A stretch of 55,323 nucleotides of DNA from Methanomassiliicoccales archaeon (GTDB lineage Archaea > Thermoplasmatota > Thermoplasmata > Methanomassiliicoccales > UBA472), in contig DATKZX010000015.1 in the NCBI GenBank assembly GCA_035527755.1, positions 1 to 55,323 on the forward strand, read 5' to 3'. The translations under genes were made by a program, and so were the position numbers. Every line of letters starts with the position of its first letter. The first letter of the stretch is position 1. The notes beneath the pieces are model-generated. The model saw only the letters and a program-made list of their open reading frames with translations, searched no databases and had not been told where the DNA came from. This document shows, piece by piece, positions 16,162-25,100 of this stretch.

Positions 16162-17433
16162 TCAGAAGAAGGCGTCCCGACCCATGAACTTGGCCTTGGG
16201 TCCCAGCTCCTCCTCGATACGCAGAAGGCGGTTGTACTTGGCGGTCCGTTCCGTTCTTGCCGGCGCTCCGCTCTTGATCTGTCCGCATTCCAAGGCCACG
16301 GCGATATCGGCCATGGTGGTGTCCTCGGATTCTCCGGAACGGTGGCTGACCATGACGTTGTAACCATGGTCGAAGGAGATCTTGGCCGCCTGCATGGCCT
16401 CGGTGATCGTGCCTATCTGATTGACCTTTAACAGCAAGGCGTTCCCCGCGCCCATCTCGATGCCCTTTCGCAGACGCACCGGATTGGTCACGAACAGGTC
16501 GTCCCCCAACAGCTGCAACTTGCTGCCGATCTTCTTAGTAAGTTCGGCCATGAGCTCGAAGGAGTTCTCTTCCACCGGGTCCTCCAGGCTTATGAGCGGG
16601 TATTCTTGACTTAGAGCAACATAGAAGTCCACCATCTCCCCGGGGGACATCTTCTTTCCGTCCAGCTCGTAAACGCCGTTGGAATAGAACTCGCTGGCCG
16701 CGGCGTCCATGGCCAGGTATACGTCCTTCCCCGGAACGTAGCCGGCGTTCTCGATGGCCTTCAGCAGCGTGTCCATGGCCTGGCGGCTGGTGTCGAACGG
16801 GGGAGCGAAACCGCCCTCATCCCCCACATTGATGGCCAGGGGACCCCACTCCTTCTTCAGGACCTGCTTCAAGGAATGATAGACCTCGGTGCCGACCCTC
16901 AGCGCTTCGGAGTAGGTGCTCGGACCGCAGGGGGCGATCATGAACTCTTGGATCTTCAGATTGCTGCCGGCGTGCTTTCCGCCGTTGATGACGTTCATCG
17001 TCGGTACCGGCAGCACCCTGCTCCCGGGACCCAGGTGCTCGTACGGTTCTACGTTCTTCGCCAGCGCCCCGGCCTTGGCCACGGCGTAGGACACCGCGGT
17101 GGTGGCGTTCCCGCCCAGGAGGCCCATGTTGCTGGTGCCGTCCAGCTCCTTCATAGCCAGATCTATGGCCTTCAGGTCGGTGACGTCCATGCCCTTGAGC
17201 CGGGGGGAGATGAGGTCCCTGATGTTCCTCACCGCCTTGGTGACCCCCTTTCCCGCGTACCGGGTGCCGCCGTCCCTCAGCTCCAGCGCCTCGAACGTTC
17301 CGGTGGACGCCCCCGAGGGCGCTATGGCCGTAACCTTCAGGACAGAGGTCTCGACCTGCGCCTCCACAGTAGGGTTCCCCCTCGAGTCCAATACCTCTCT
17401 GCTCCAAACCCTGGTGATATTATGATCCGACAT
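16162..17433 (-). CDS. eno: Enolase
   Basis: Converts 2-phosphoglycerate to phosphoenolpyruvate in glycolysis and gluconeogenesis. The 423 residues are standard length and carry the N-terminal SREVLDSRGNPT loop, the three magnesium ligands in LAMDAAASEF, SLEDPVEE and LLGDDLFVTN, the catalytic lysine in LLLKVNQIG, and SHRSGESEDT near the C-terminus. It begins 21 bases after the response-regulator gene and may share its transcript. A second route is an own ribosome site, AGAGGCG, before the ATG. Confidence 0.97.
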   Translation of the reverse strand: MSDHNITRVWSREVLDSRGNPTVEAQVETSVLKVTAIAPSGASTGTFEALELRDGGTRYAGKGVTKAVRNIRDLISPRLKGMDVTDLKAIDLAMKELDGTSNMGLLGGNATTAVSYAVAKAGALAKNVEPYEHLGPGSRVLPVPTMNVINGGKHAGSNLKIQEFMIAPCGPSTYSEALRVGTEVYHSLKQVLKKEWGPLAINVGDEGGFAPPFDTSRQAMDTLLKAIENAGYVPGKDVYLAMDAAASEFYSNGVYELDGKKMSPGEMVDFYVALSQEYPLISLEDPVEENSFELMAELTKKIGSKLQLLGDDLFVTNPVRLRKGIEMGAGNALLLKVNQIGTITEAMQAAKISFDHGYNVMVSHRSGESEDTTMADIAVALECGQIKSGAPARTERTAKYNRLLRIEEELGPKAKFMGRDAFF

Positions 17434-17454
17434 GATGTTCGCCTCTGAACGAAA

Positions 17455-18408
17455 CTATCGCTGCTTGGTCTCTACCGGTTCCACCTCGATGATCTCCATG
17501 TTGCGCTCCAGAAGCGCCAGCTCCCTGATCTCCAGAGTGCGGGGGTCCACCGAGACTATCAGTCGCGAACGGTTCTCCATGACCGCCTCGGTGATATGGT
17601 GTATCATTCTCAGCACCTTCTCGAAGTCGTTGTTCACGATGAGGAACTCCACGCCATCGATGATCACCACACTGTCCCCGCTCTTCTCCACGAAGCGTAT
17701 GATGGTATCGCTGAGGATGCCGATGTTAGATGGATTGACATAGACCTTGCCCAGCTGGTTGCTGAGCCATATGATGGGCGTCTTCTCCAGCCCCCATTCC
17801 TTGCGCATGATGTTGGGGTGCTGCCTGGTGACGCACAGACCTTGAATGTTGTGAGTGACCTGGTCCACGAATATCTCGAAGGACTTGTGAGGCTTGCTCT
17901 CCTTGACCAGGTAGGTGAAGCCTTGGCGCAGGTCGTATTCCTTGGCGCTGATCCGAGCTTCTTCCATTCCGACGGGGTCCTCTTTCTTCCGGCCCTTGAA
18001 GCCGAACAGGCCCTTGCGCTCCTTCTCGACCTTGACCCCCTCCTTCAATGAAGGCTGGTCCCCCAGCACCTCTCTGAGCCGGACACCGAGCTCGTCATTG
18101 TTGAACGGCTTCCGGATGTAACCTGACACCACGTCCTGCAGTCCGAAGATGTCGGTGCCGATATCGGTGGTGGCCGTGAGCATCATGATCTTGAGGCCTT
18201 CGGTGAGACCTCTCTCTTTGAGGGTGCGCAGGACAAGCCAACCGTCCATGTCCGGCATGTTGATGTCCAGGAGAACAAGGTCTGGCTTATCCTTAGATAT
18301 CTTTTCCAGGCAGTCCTTTCCGCCGGAAGCGGTCATTGGTTGATATCCAGCTGCGGATATTAGCTCAGAAACAATCTCTAAGATGGCTGAGTTATCATCC
18401 ACGACCAT
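17455..18408 (-). CDS. Response regulator with C-terminal DUF835 domain
   Basis: A 317-residue signalling protein. Residues 1-115 form a receiver domain with the acidic pair VVDD, the phospho-acceptor Asp48 in LLDINMPDMDGW, LTATT and the conserved lysine in IRKPF. Residues of about 155-315 match DUF835, a domain frequent in archaea and often joined to sensor or regulator modules; its output is not known. A short charged linker (KVEKERKGLFGFKGRKKED) joins them. No histidine kinase is near, so the partner is elsewhere. Upstream in-frame codons encode GGISIKKI, so the true N-terminus might be slightly longer with an unusual start. Confidence 0.85.
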   Translation of the reverse strand: MVVDDNSAILEIVSELISAAGYQPMTASGGKDCLEKISKDKPDLVLLDINMPDMDGWLVLRTLKERGLTEGLKIMMLTATTDIGTDIFGLQDVVSGYIRKPFNNDELGVRLREVLGDQPSLKEGVKVEKERKGLFGFKGRKKEDPVGMEEARISAKEYDLRQGFTYLVKESKPHKSFEIFVDQVTHNIQGLCVTRQHPNIMRKEWGLEKTPIIWLSNQLGKVYVNPSNIGILSDTIIRFVEKSGDSVVIIDGVEFLIVNNDFEKVLRMIHHITEAVMENRSRLIVSVDPRTLEIRELALLERNMEIIEVEPVETKQR

Positions 18409-18466
18409 TATTTTCTTTATTGATATTCCCCCAAAGCTTAGAGACGATGGGTCATATACGAACTAA

Positions 18467-18497
18467 ATTAAAAATCCTATCCCATGAATTATGGGAT
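18467..18497 (-). terminator. Hairpin and T-tract after rpl40e
   Basis: On the minus strand perfect arms ATCCCAT and ATGGGAT around a five-base loop are followed by AGGATTTTTAATTT. This sits between rpl40e and the response regulator, both read leftward, and should end the rpl40e transcript. Confidence 0.55.
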
Positions 18498-18533
18498 GGA
18501 TAATTTTTATAAGAAGGGGTTTCGGTGGTTTGT

Positions 18534-18683
18534 TTAAGCCTTACGGCTCTCTTTAGCCTTCAAGCGCAGCTGGGTGTACCCGCACTTGCGGCACCTGGTG
18601 GCCTTGATGGCATTACGTGCATAGCAGCTCAGGCAGATCTTCTTGTTTAACAGCCTGTCATCAGCTTCTTTGAAACGCGCCAT
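18534..18683 (-). CDS. rpl40e: Large-subunit ribosomal protein L40e
   Basis: A 49-residue basic zinc-ribbon protein translated from the minus strand: [11 protein letters not shown] at the start, then CLSC (Cys17, Cys20) and CRKC (Cys31, Cys34), ending KAKESRKA. This matches archaeal and eukaryotic L40e, a component of the 50S subunit, in length and cysteine spacing. It is too short for many gene-finding length cut-offs and is easily missed. It stands alone between the clamp-loader gene and the response regulator; a hairpin terminator follows. Confidence 0.93.
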   Translation of the reverse strand: MARFKEADDRLLNKKICLSCYARNAIKATRCRKCGYTQLRLKAKESRKA

Positions 18684-18735
18684 TTACATTCTCCGGCCTT
18701 GAAATAAGAAGCCGGTATAAATATGTTGGCTATCT

Positions 18736-19689
18736 TTAATCCTTACCTACCAGGGCCAGGTAGGCGAGGAGCGCCTCCAGCTGAATGCGCTCGTTGCTCC
18801 CCTCCACGATACGGAACTCGATCTCGCCTGTGCGGTCGATCAACTTGATCTTGTCCCGGTCGGGTATGCTCAGGTCGTAGAAGGAGCGGTGGATCTGCTT
18901 GATGATGTCCTGTCCGCTCAGCCCGTAGGTGATCATCATCTCGTCCAGCTTCGCGCGGGAACCGATGAAGTCACCCGACAATGCGGTCTCCACCATGTCC
19001 ACTACCTCCTCCGGACGGGCATTGCCTGTGGCCTGGTAGACCACATCGATGGTGATATCCTTGCCGATGGTGGCCGCGACCTGCAATGAATTGATCGATT
19101 TGCGCATGTCCCCTTGGCCCACGTGGACTATGGCGTCCAAAGCGATATCGTCTATGTTCACTTCCTCGCGTTCGGCGATGGTCTGAAGGCAGAGCCTGAT
19201 ATCCTCGCTCCTCAGGGGCCGGAATCGGAAGATGGCGCAGCGGGATTGAATGGGCTCGATGATCTTGGACGAGTAGTTGCACGACAGCACGAAACGGCAG
19301 TTGCGGCTATACCTCTCCATGGTCCGCCTCAAGGCGGCCTGGGCGTCCGAGGTCAGCGCATCCGCCTCGTCCAGGAAGATTATTTTGAAGTCGGCACCGC
19401 CCAGGGGTGCCGTACGGGCGAACTCCTTGATCTTGCCCCGTACCACGTCTATCCCCCTCTCGTCGGAGGCGTTGAGCTCGATGAAGTTGTCCCGCCACGA
19501 TTCACCGTACATCTCCTTGGCCATAGCCAGGGCCGATGTGGTCTTGCCAGTTCCGGCAGGACCGGCGAACATTAGATGCGGGAGGTTGCCAGAGCGTACA
19601 TAGGAGGCTAACCTCTCAATGATGTCCTTCTGACCCACGATGTCCGAAAGCTTTCGCGGGCGGTACTTCTCGGTCCAAATCTCCTGCAT
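18736..19689 (-). CDS. rfcS: Replication factor C small subunit
   Basis: ATPase subunit of the clamp loader that opens and places PCNA on primed DNA. The 317 residues begin MQEIWTEKYRPRKLSDIVGQ, the family hallmark, then the Walker A GPAGTGKTT at residues 43-51, the DEAD-type Walker B FLDEADAL, sensor 1 SCNYSSKI and the SRC arginine-finger motif QSRCAIF. The frame is open far upstream, but a TATA-like box at 19721-19730 places transcription start near 19697, which favours the ATG at 19689. No intein interrupts the Walker A site. It is divergent from ncsA. Confidence 0.96.
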   Translation of the reverse strand: MQEIWTEKYRPRKLSDIVGQKDIIERLASYVRSGNLPHLMFAGPAGTGKTTSALAMAKEMYGESWRDNFIELNASDERGIDVVRGKIKEFARTAPLGGADFKIIFLDEADALTSDAQAALRRTMERYSRNCRFVLSCNYSSKIIEPIQSRCAIFRFRPLRSEDIRLCLQTIAEREEVNIDDIALDAIVHVGQGDMRKSINSLQVAATIGKDITIDVVYQATGNARPEEVVDMVETALSGDFIGSRAKLDEMMITYGLSGQDIIKQIHRSFYDLSIPDRDKIKLIDRTGEIEFRIVEGSNERIQLEALLAYLALVGKD

Positions 19690-19720
19690 GGTCTCCGGCC
19701 ACATCAAGGCCGTACCGTAG

Positions 19721-19730
19721 TTAAAAGGTT
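19721..19730 (-). promoter_or_regulatory. TATA-like box of rfcS
   Basis: The minus strand reads AACCTTTTAA, centred about 35 bp before the ATG at 19689, and so supports a short-leader transcript starting downstream of the longer open frame. Confidence 0.4.
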
Positions 19731-19760
19731 TCCTGGGGAACGGTAAAAATGACGGCAAAC

Positions 19761-19770
19761 CTTTTTTATC
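19761..19770 (+). promoter_or_regulatory. TATA-like box of ncsA
   Basis: CTTTTTTATC centred about 26 bp before the ATG at 19792. It lies in the short divergent region shared with rfcS. Confidence 0.5.
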
Positions 19771-19791
19771 CCGGCGGGCGTGAACGGAGCG

Positions 19792-20700
19792 ATGCGCTGC
19801 TCCAAGTGCTCTGCTCCGGCCGTAACCTTCATCAGGTACAATGGCTCCCATCTCTGCCAAGGCCACTTCCTGGAATACGTGGAGAAGAGGGTGAAGCGCG
19901 AGGTCCGATCGCAGTTGCAGATAAACGGAGAGGTTCACATCGGGGTCGGGGCCTCCGGGGGCAAGGACAGTCAAGCGGCCCTGTACCTGCTCCATCGCAT
20001 CCTGGGCTGTCGCCAAGGGGTTCGCATCACCGCCATCACCGTGGACGAGGGCATCGAGGGATATCGCCAAGAGACCATACCGAAGGTCCGCGAGCTCTGC
20101 TCCTCGCTGGGGCTGGATCACGTGGTCACCTCCTTTGAAGATGTAACCAAGATGTCATTGGACAGCATGGTGGGAAGGACCGGCGAGAAAGAGGCCTGCA
20201 CCTACTGCGGGGTCTTCCGCCGGCGCTGCCTGAACCTCGCCGCCAAGGAGCTGGGAGTGAACGTGCTGGCATTGGGGCACAACCTGGACGACATGGCCCA
20301 GTCCATCCTGATGAACTTCACGCGGGGCGACGTGGAGAGACTTGCCCGATTGGGACCGCATGAACGGGTCCAACCGGGTCTGGTGCCGCGCATGCAGCCG
20401 GTACGTTCGATACCGGAGAAGGAAACCTACCTTTACGCCCTGCTGACCGGACTGCCTTTCTCCGACGCCGAATGCCCATACGCCGTCCACGCCTTGAGGA
20501 ACGAGTACCGGGACATCGTCGACAGCATGGAGCACCGGCACCCTGGCACCCGCCATTCCATTCTCGGAAGCTTCGACCGGCTGAGACCGCTGATGAGGGA
20601 GGGCTTTCCTCAGGCCTCCCTGTCCACCTGTGGCTGCGGGGAACCGACCCTCAACGAACGGTGCATGGCCTGCGAGATGCTCTTAAAATTGGGAAAATGA
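19792..20700 (+). CDS. ncsA: tRNA 2-thiolation enzyme NcsA/Ctu1 family
   Basis: PP-loop enzyme of the TtcA/NcsA group that thiolates uridine 34 in certain tRNAs after adenylating it. The 302 residues start with a zinc ribbon (CSKC ... HLCQGHF), followed by the ATP-binding SGGKDSQAA, the CTYCGVFRR motif that helps hold an iron-sulfur cluster, GHNLDDMAQS and a second zinc ribbon at the C-terminus (CGCGEP ... CMAC). The ATG at 19792 was chosen over GTG at 19780 from the TATA-box distance. It is convergent with glyA, 31 bases away. Confidence 0.9.
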   Translation: MRCSKCSAPAVTFIRYNGSHLCQGHFLEYVEKRVKREVRSQLQINGEVHIGVGASGGKDSQAALYLLHRILGCRQGVRITAITVDEGIEGYRQETIPKVRELCSSLGLDHVVTSFEDVTKMSLDSMVGRTGEKEACTYCGVFRRRCLNLAAKELGVNVLALGHNLDDMAQSILMNFTRGDVERLARLGPHERVQPGLVPRMQPVRSIPEKETYLYALLTGLPFSDAECPYAVHALRNEYRDIVDSMEHRHPGTRHSILGSFDRLRPLMREGFPQASLSTCGCGEPTLNERCMACEMLLKLGK

Positions 20701-20731
20701 GCTCCATTAAGAGGTTTTAGGGAAAGGGGTT

Positions 20732-22009
20732 TCAGACCAGCTTGTGGTAGGCGTAGGCTTCCTCGCCCTCGTTCAGGCAGTAGCGCACCTTGGTGAAGTT
20801 GCGCTTCAGGGCCATGACGTCCTTCTTGACGGCCTCTGGCGATTCCTTCTTGACCACCACACGATGGATGAGGACGGCGACCTCCTTCATCTCGCTCTCC
20901 TTCATCCCCACCCGGGTGAGCTCCTGGGACCCGAGCCTGATGCCCGATGGATTCATGGCGCTCTTGTCTCCAGGGATCATGTTCTTGTTGGCGATGATGT
21001 TGGCCCGTTCCATTAGATTGGCCGCCTCCGCTCCGCCGCCGTGCGCCGCCACGTTCACGGCGATGGTGTGGCTCTCGGTGAACCCTTTGTGCGAGCAGAG
21101 GACCTCTATCCCCAGTTCGTGCAACGCCTGCCCGAGCGCCTTGGCGTTCTTGCATACCTGGGCGGCGTATTTCTCACCGTATATCTCCCACTCGGCCATG
21201 GTGATCGCCAGGGCGGCCATGGCATGCAGGTGGTGGCTGGAGGTGACGCCGGGGAACACCGCGGAGTTGAGCTTCTTGCCCAGTTCCTCGTTCAGATTGT
21301 GTCCCAGCACGATCCCGTGATTGGGACCGGGGAAGGTCTTGTGAGTGGATGCCGTCAGCACGTGGGCGCCCTCGTGCAGGGGGTCCTGGAATCTGCCGCC
21401 GGCTATGAGCCCGAGGACATGCGCCCCGTCGTACCAGACGGTGCAGCCGACCTCGTTGAAAACGTCTTTCAGCTCCTTCAGGGGAGCGGGGAACAGGAAA
21501 ACGGAAAGACCGAACTGCGCCACCTTCGGCTTTACCTCGCGTATCAGCTTGGCCGCGCCGTCCACGTCGATCACCATGTCATGGGTGTCGAACGGATAGG
21601 TGACGGTGTTCACCCCGCGGAACCCTACCGCCCCGAACTTGGCGGTGGAGATGTGCGCCCCGTGGTCCAGCGAGGTGCAGGTGATGGTCTCGCCCGGTTT
21701 CGTCAGGGCCATCAGCGCGGCCATGTTGGCCACGGTGCCGGATATCGGCCGTACGTCGGCGAACTGACATTTGAATATGCGTTGGGCCAGCTCGATGCAC
21801 TTCAGCTCGACCTTGTCCACGTAGATGTTACCGTTGTAGTAACGCTTGCCGGGAAGTCCCTCGGCGTAGCGGTCGTGAAAGTCAGAGATCATCATCTCTT
21901 TGGCCAATGGGCTCATCAGGTTCTCGGAGGCTATCATAGGCAACGACTCTTCGAACCACTTGTTGTGCTTCTGCACCTGGTCCCGGATCCAGTACGCGTC
22001 CTCTTTCAT
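20732..22009 (-). CDS. glyA: Serine/glycine hydroxymethyltransferase
   Basis: Pyridoxal-phosphate enzyme exchanging a one-carbon unit between serine and tetrahydrofolate or tetrahydromethanopterin. The 425 residues include LPMIASENLMSP, GLPGKRYYNGN, DGAHVLGLIAGG and the cofactor lysine in TASTHKTFPGP. It belongs to the archaeal-type branch judging from its sequence, which differs from bacterial GlyA around the substrate loop; this is my reading. The ATG at 22009 follows AGGTGACC, a suitable ribosome site; a longer open frame upstream runs into the divergent helicase gene region. With folC it suggests pterin-based one-carbon metabolism. Confidence 0.93.
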   Translation of the reverse strand: MKEDAYWIRDQVQKHNKWFEESLPMIASENLMSPLAKEMMISDFHDRYAEGLPGKRYYNGNIYVDKVELKCIELAQRIFKCQFADVRPISGTVANMAALMALTKPGETITCTSLDHGAHISTAKFGAVGFRGVNTVTYPFDTHDMVIDVDGAAKLIREVKPKVAQFGLSVFLFPAPLKELKDVFNEVGCTVWYDGAHVLGLIAGGRFQDPLHEGAHVLTASTHKTFPGPNHGIVLGHNLNEELGKKLNSAVFPGVTSSHHLHAMAALAITMAEWEIYGEKYAAQVCKNAKALGQALHELGIEVLCSHKGFTESHTIAVNVAAHGGGAEAANLMERANIIANKNMIPGDKSAMNPSGIRLGSQELTRVGMKESEMKEVAVLIHRVVVKKESPEAVKKDVMALKRNFTKVRYCLNEGEEAYAYHKLV

Positions 22010-22132
22010 AAGGTCACCTGGACCCTCATTAAGAGGAGGGGTTAAAAATGTTGGCGTCCCCCCATATTTCGCCTGTTGATCATGCTGTCCAATCATTTAT
22101 TAGACCACAGACCTTGCGGAAGGCGGAGAGAG

Positions 22133-25100
22133 ATGACAGAGGCTGAGCGACTGGTGGCCAAGAAGGTCGAGCAATGGAAGAACAAACTGCTGGACGTTTC
22201 CAATCGGAACCCTCTCATCAGGTTCCACAAGCGCAAGGCATCTACCCTGACCATAGCGATGCCCGATCCCGCCGTTCTTTATCGGGAGCTCGATCAGGGA
22301 AAGCAGTTCACCGTGATCACCGACCCTGACGCCCGATCGGAGATCACCGGCGCCAGCATACTGGTTACGACCCACGCACCGGAGCAGCCCATCGAAAAGG
22401 TGCTGTACAACCTGAGGACCAGGTCCCGGACGTACCGCTCCGATCACGGGGTGAACATCCTGTTCGTCTCCATCGGCTCCCTCCTGTGGAAGGAGGACGC
22501 GAGCAGTGAGGAGTTCAACGAATCGCCGCTGTTCCTTTTGCCGGTCAGCCTGGAAAGGCCGAACTCCTTCTCCCCTTACCGCCTGGTACCCATTGACGAG
22601 GACGCGGTGTTCAATCCCAGCCTGCGCAAGAGGCTGGAGATGGACTTTCACCTGAGATTGCCCGACTTCGATATGGACAACGGCTTCGACCTGCGCTCCG
22701 TTCTGGAGCAATTGCGGTCCTCATTACCGGCCAACGCTGGCTGGCAGGTCACCACCACCTCGTATCTGGCACTTTTCCATTTCTCCAAGCTGCTCATGTA
22801 CGCCGACCTGGAGACCGGAGGAGTCGCTCTGACGGCCTCCCCGGTCATCAGGGCGTTGTCCGGAGATCCTTCAGCGTTGCCGCCTGAGCCTCAGGGGGCG
22901 CTCTCCCCCGGCGACTACGATTCCCGTTTACACCCGGAGGACTCCTTTCAGGTGCTGGACGCCGATTCCAGCCAGCAGGAGGCCATCCAGGCAGCGTTGG
23001 CCGGGGTCAGCTTCGTGCTGCAGGGCCCCCCGGGAACGGGCAAGAGCCAGACCATCACGAACATGATGGCCGAGCTGATGGTCCAGGGCAAGACGATACT
23101 TTTCGTCTCCCAGAAGATGGCCGCATTGGACGTGGTGCGCGGAAATATGGAGAAGTGTGGATTGGGCGACCGTTGCCTGGAACTGCACGATCCTAAGCGC
23201 AACCGGATGGACATCGTGAAGGATATCGCCACCAGTCTGGATGTCGTTGAAAGCATCGGGCGTACGGTGCCGGAGGTCCGGGAGCTCGTGACCGTGCGAA
23301 AGGAACTGGCCGACTACGTGAGAGCGCTGCACGCCCCCCGGGGGCGGTTGCAGGGGATTAGCGCCTTCAGCATGATCGGCCTGTATTCCGCGCTGCCCGA
23401 CGCGCCGGACCTCCAGTTCAAGCTCTCTGGCCTTCTGAATGTGGACGATGAACGGCTGGGCAATTTGGAAGCGGCGGTGAACCGCCTCTCGCAGATGGCC
23501 CCGGCGTTCTACGATGGGTCGCATCCCTGGTCGGGGGCTACCGGGACGGAGTGGAGCGATGGGCTTCAGGCCATGGTGCAGGAGGAGCTGCTGTCGGTCA
23601 TCGAGGCGCGCGATAAGCTCTTCGACGGACTGTCATCGGCCGCCCGGATGCTCGGCCTGACATACCCGGAATCATTGCCCGAGGTACGACGATGGCGCCA
23701 GTTGTTCAAGGACCTGGCCGGGCGACCGTCCATCCGCAAGGAATGGCTGGAGGGCGATCTGGAACTGCTGCTCGGAATGGCCGAGGAAGGCCTGGCCTTG
23801 TATCGGGAGATGGTGGGTCTGGAGAAGTCCCTTCTGGACACGGGTTCCCCGGACATACTGCATCTGGACGGGAAGACCTTCAAGCACCGTTTCGAGGTGG
23901 ATTACTCGGGCGGGATGCGCGTTCTGAAAGGCGGCTTTCGCCTGGACATGAAGATCCTGAAGGCCATCTCCGGCCATGAGATGACCTATCTTCAGGCCCT
24001 GACCATGGTGGGCAACGTGGAGCGCTACCAGCGGTCTCTGGAGGAATGGAAGGTCAAGCGTGATGAGCTGATGACCTCGCTACGAGGTTCGTTCTCCGGA
24101 GAGGGGAACGAGCTTCAGGGATTGGTCGACCGTCTCGATTGGACCAGGCACTTCCGCATCACCCACGCCGTCCTGATGAACGACGCGGTGCTGAACGCCC
24201 TGACCTCGGAGAACGTGCCGCTGGAGATCAAGGACACGGCGGTGGACCTGGAACGATACCTGGAACGCTTCGATCCCGCGTTGAACATTCTGGCAGGGCG
24301 GTTCATTTCCGAACATAGGCTGAACGGGCGGCCTCTGCGCGACGCTCACCTGGAGGACCTGAGGTCCTGGACCGACAGGGCCTGGGAGGAAAGGTTCCGT
24401 TACCAGGAATGGCTGGACCTGAGGTCCCTGGTCCAGAGGATGGAGTCGTTGGGTCTCTCTGATATGATGAGGGAGGTTCGGGAAGGCCGCATCCCGGCCC
24501 AGAACATTCTGCCCGCTTTCCAGAAGAGGTTCCGCCGATCGTGGACCGAGGAGGCGTTGGCCTCTGACCCTTTGCTGCATGGCTTCCGAAGGGAACGTCA
24601 GATGGGCCTCATCTGGCAGTTCAACGATCTGGACAGGCAGTACATCGAAAGCAGCAGGCGCCGGGTCCGGATCAGGATAGAGGAGAACCTGAACAAGCGG
24701 AAGGAGGGGGCGGACCAGGTCTCGCTGCAGAAGCAGAGGATGGAGATCGCCCGCCTGGCCAAACTGAAGCGGCAGAGGAAGGCGGTGCGGACCATGATGA
24801 GCGAGTGCTGGGACCTCATCGGGCTGGTTAAACCATGCATGCTCATGAGCCCCCTCTCCGTCAGCCAGTTCCTGGACCGGGAACGGACCATGTTCGACGT
24901 GGTGATCTTCGACGAGGCCTCGCAGATATGCCCGGAGGACGCCATCGGGTCCATCGCCAGAGGGAAACAGGTGATCGTGGTGGGCGACAGCAAACAGATG
25001 CCCCCCACCTCCTTCTTCACCATCTCCGAGGACGAGGAGGTCGAGGAGCCGGACCTGGAAAGCATACTCGACGAATGCGAGACCTGCGGCATGTCCCGCC

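Noticed and set aside
18479-18497. ATCCCAT/ATGGGAT dyad as an operator shared with the hypA dyad
   Set aside because: It is directly followed on the minus strand by a T-tract after rpl40e and behaves like a terminator; the similarity to the hypA dyad is limited to the CCAT/ATGG core.
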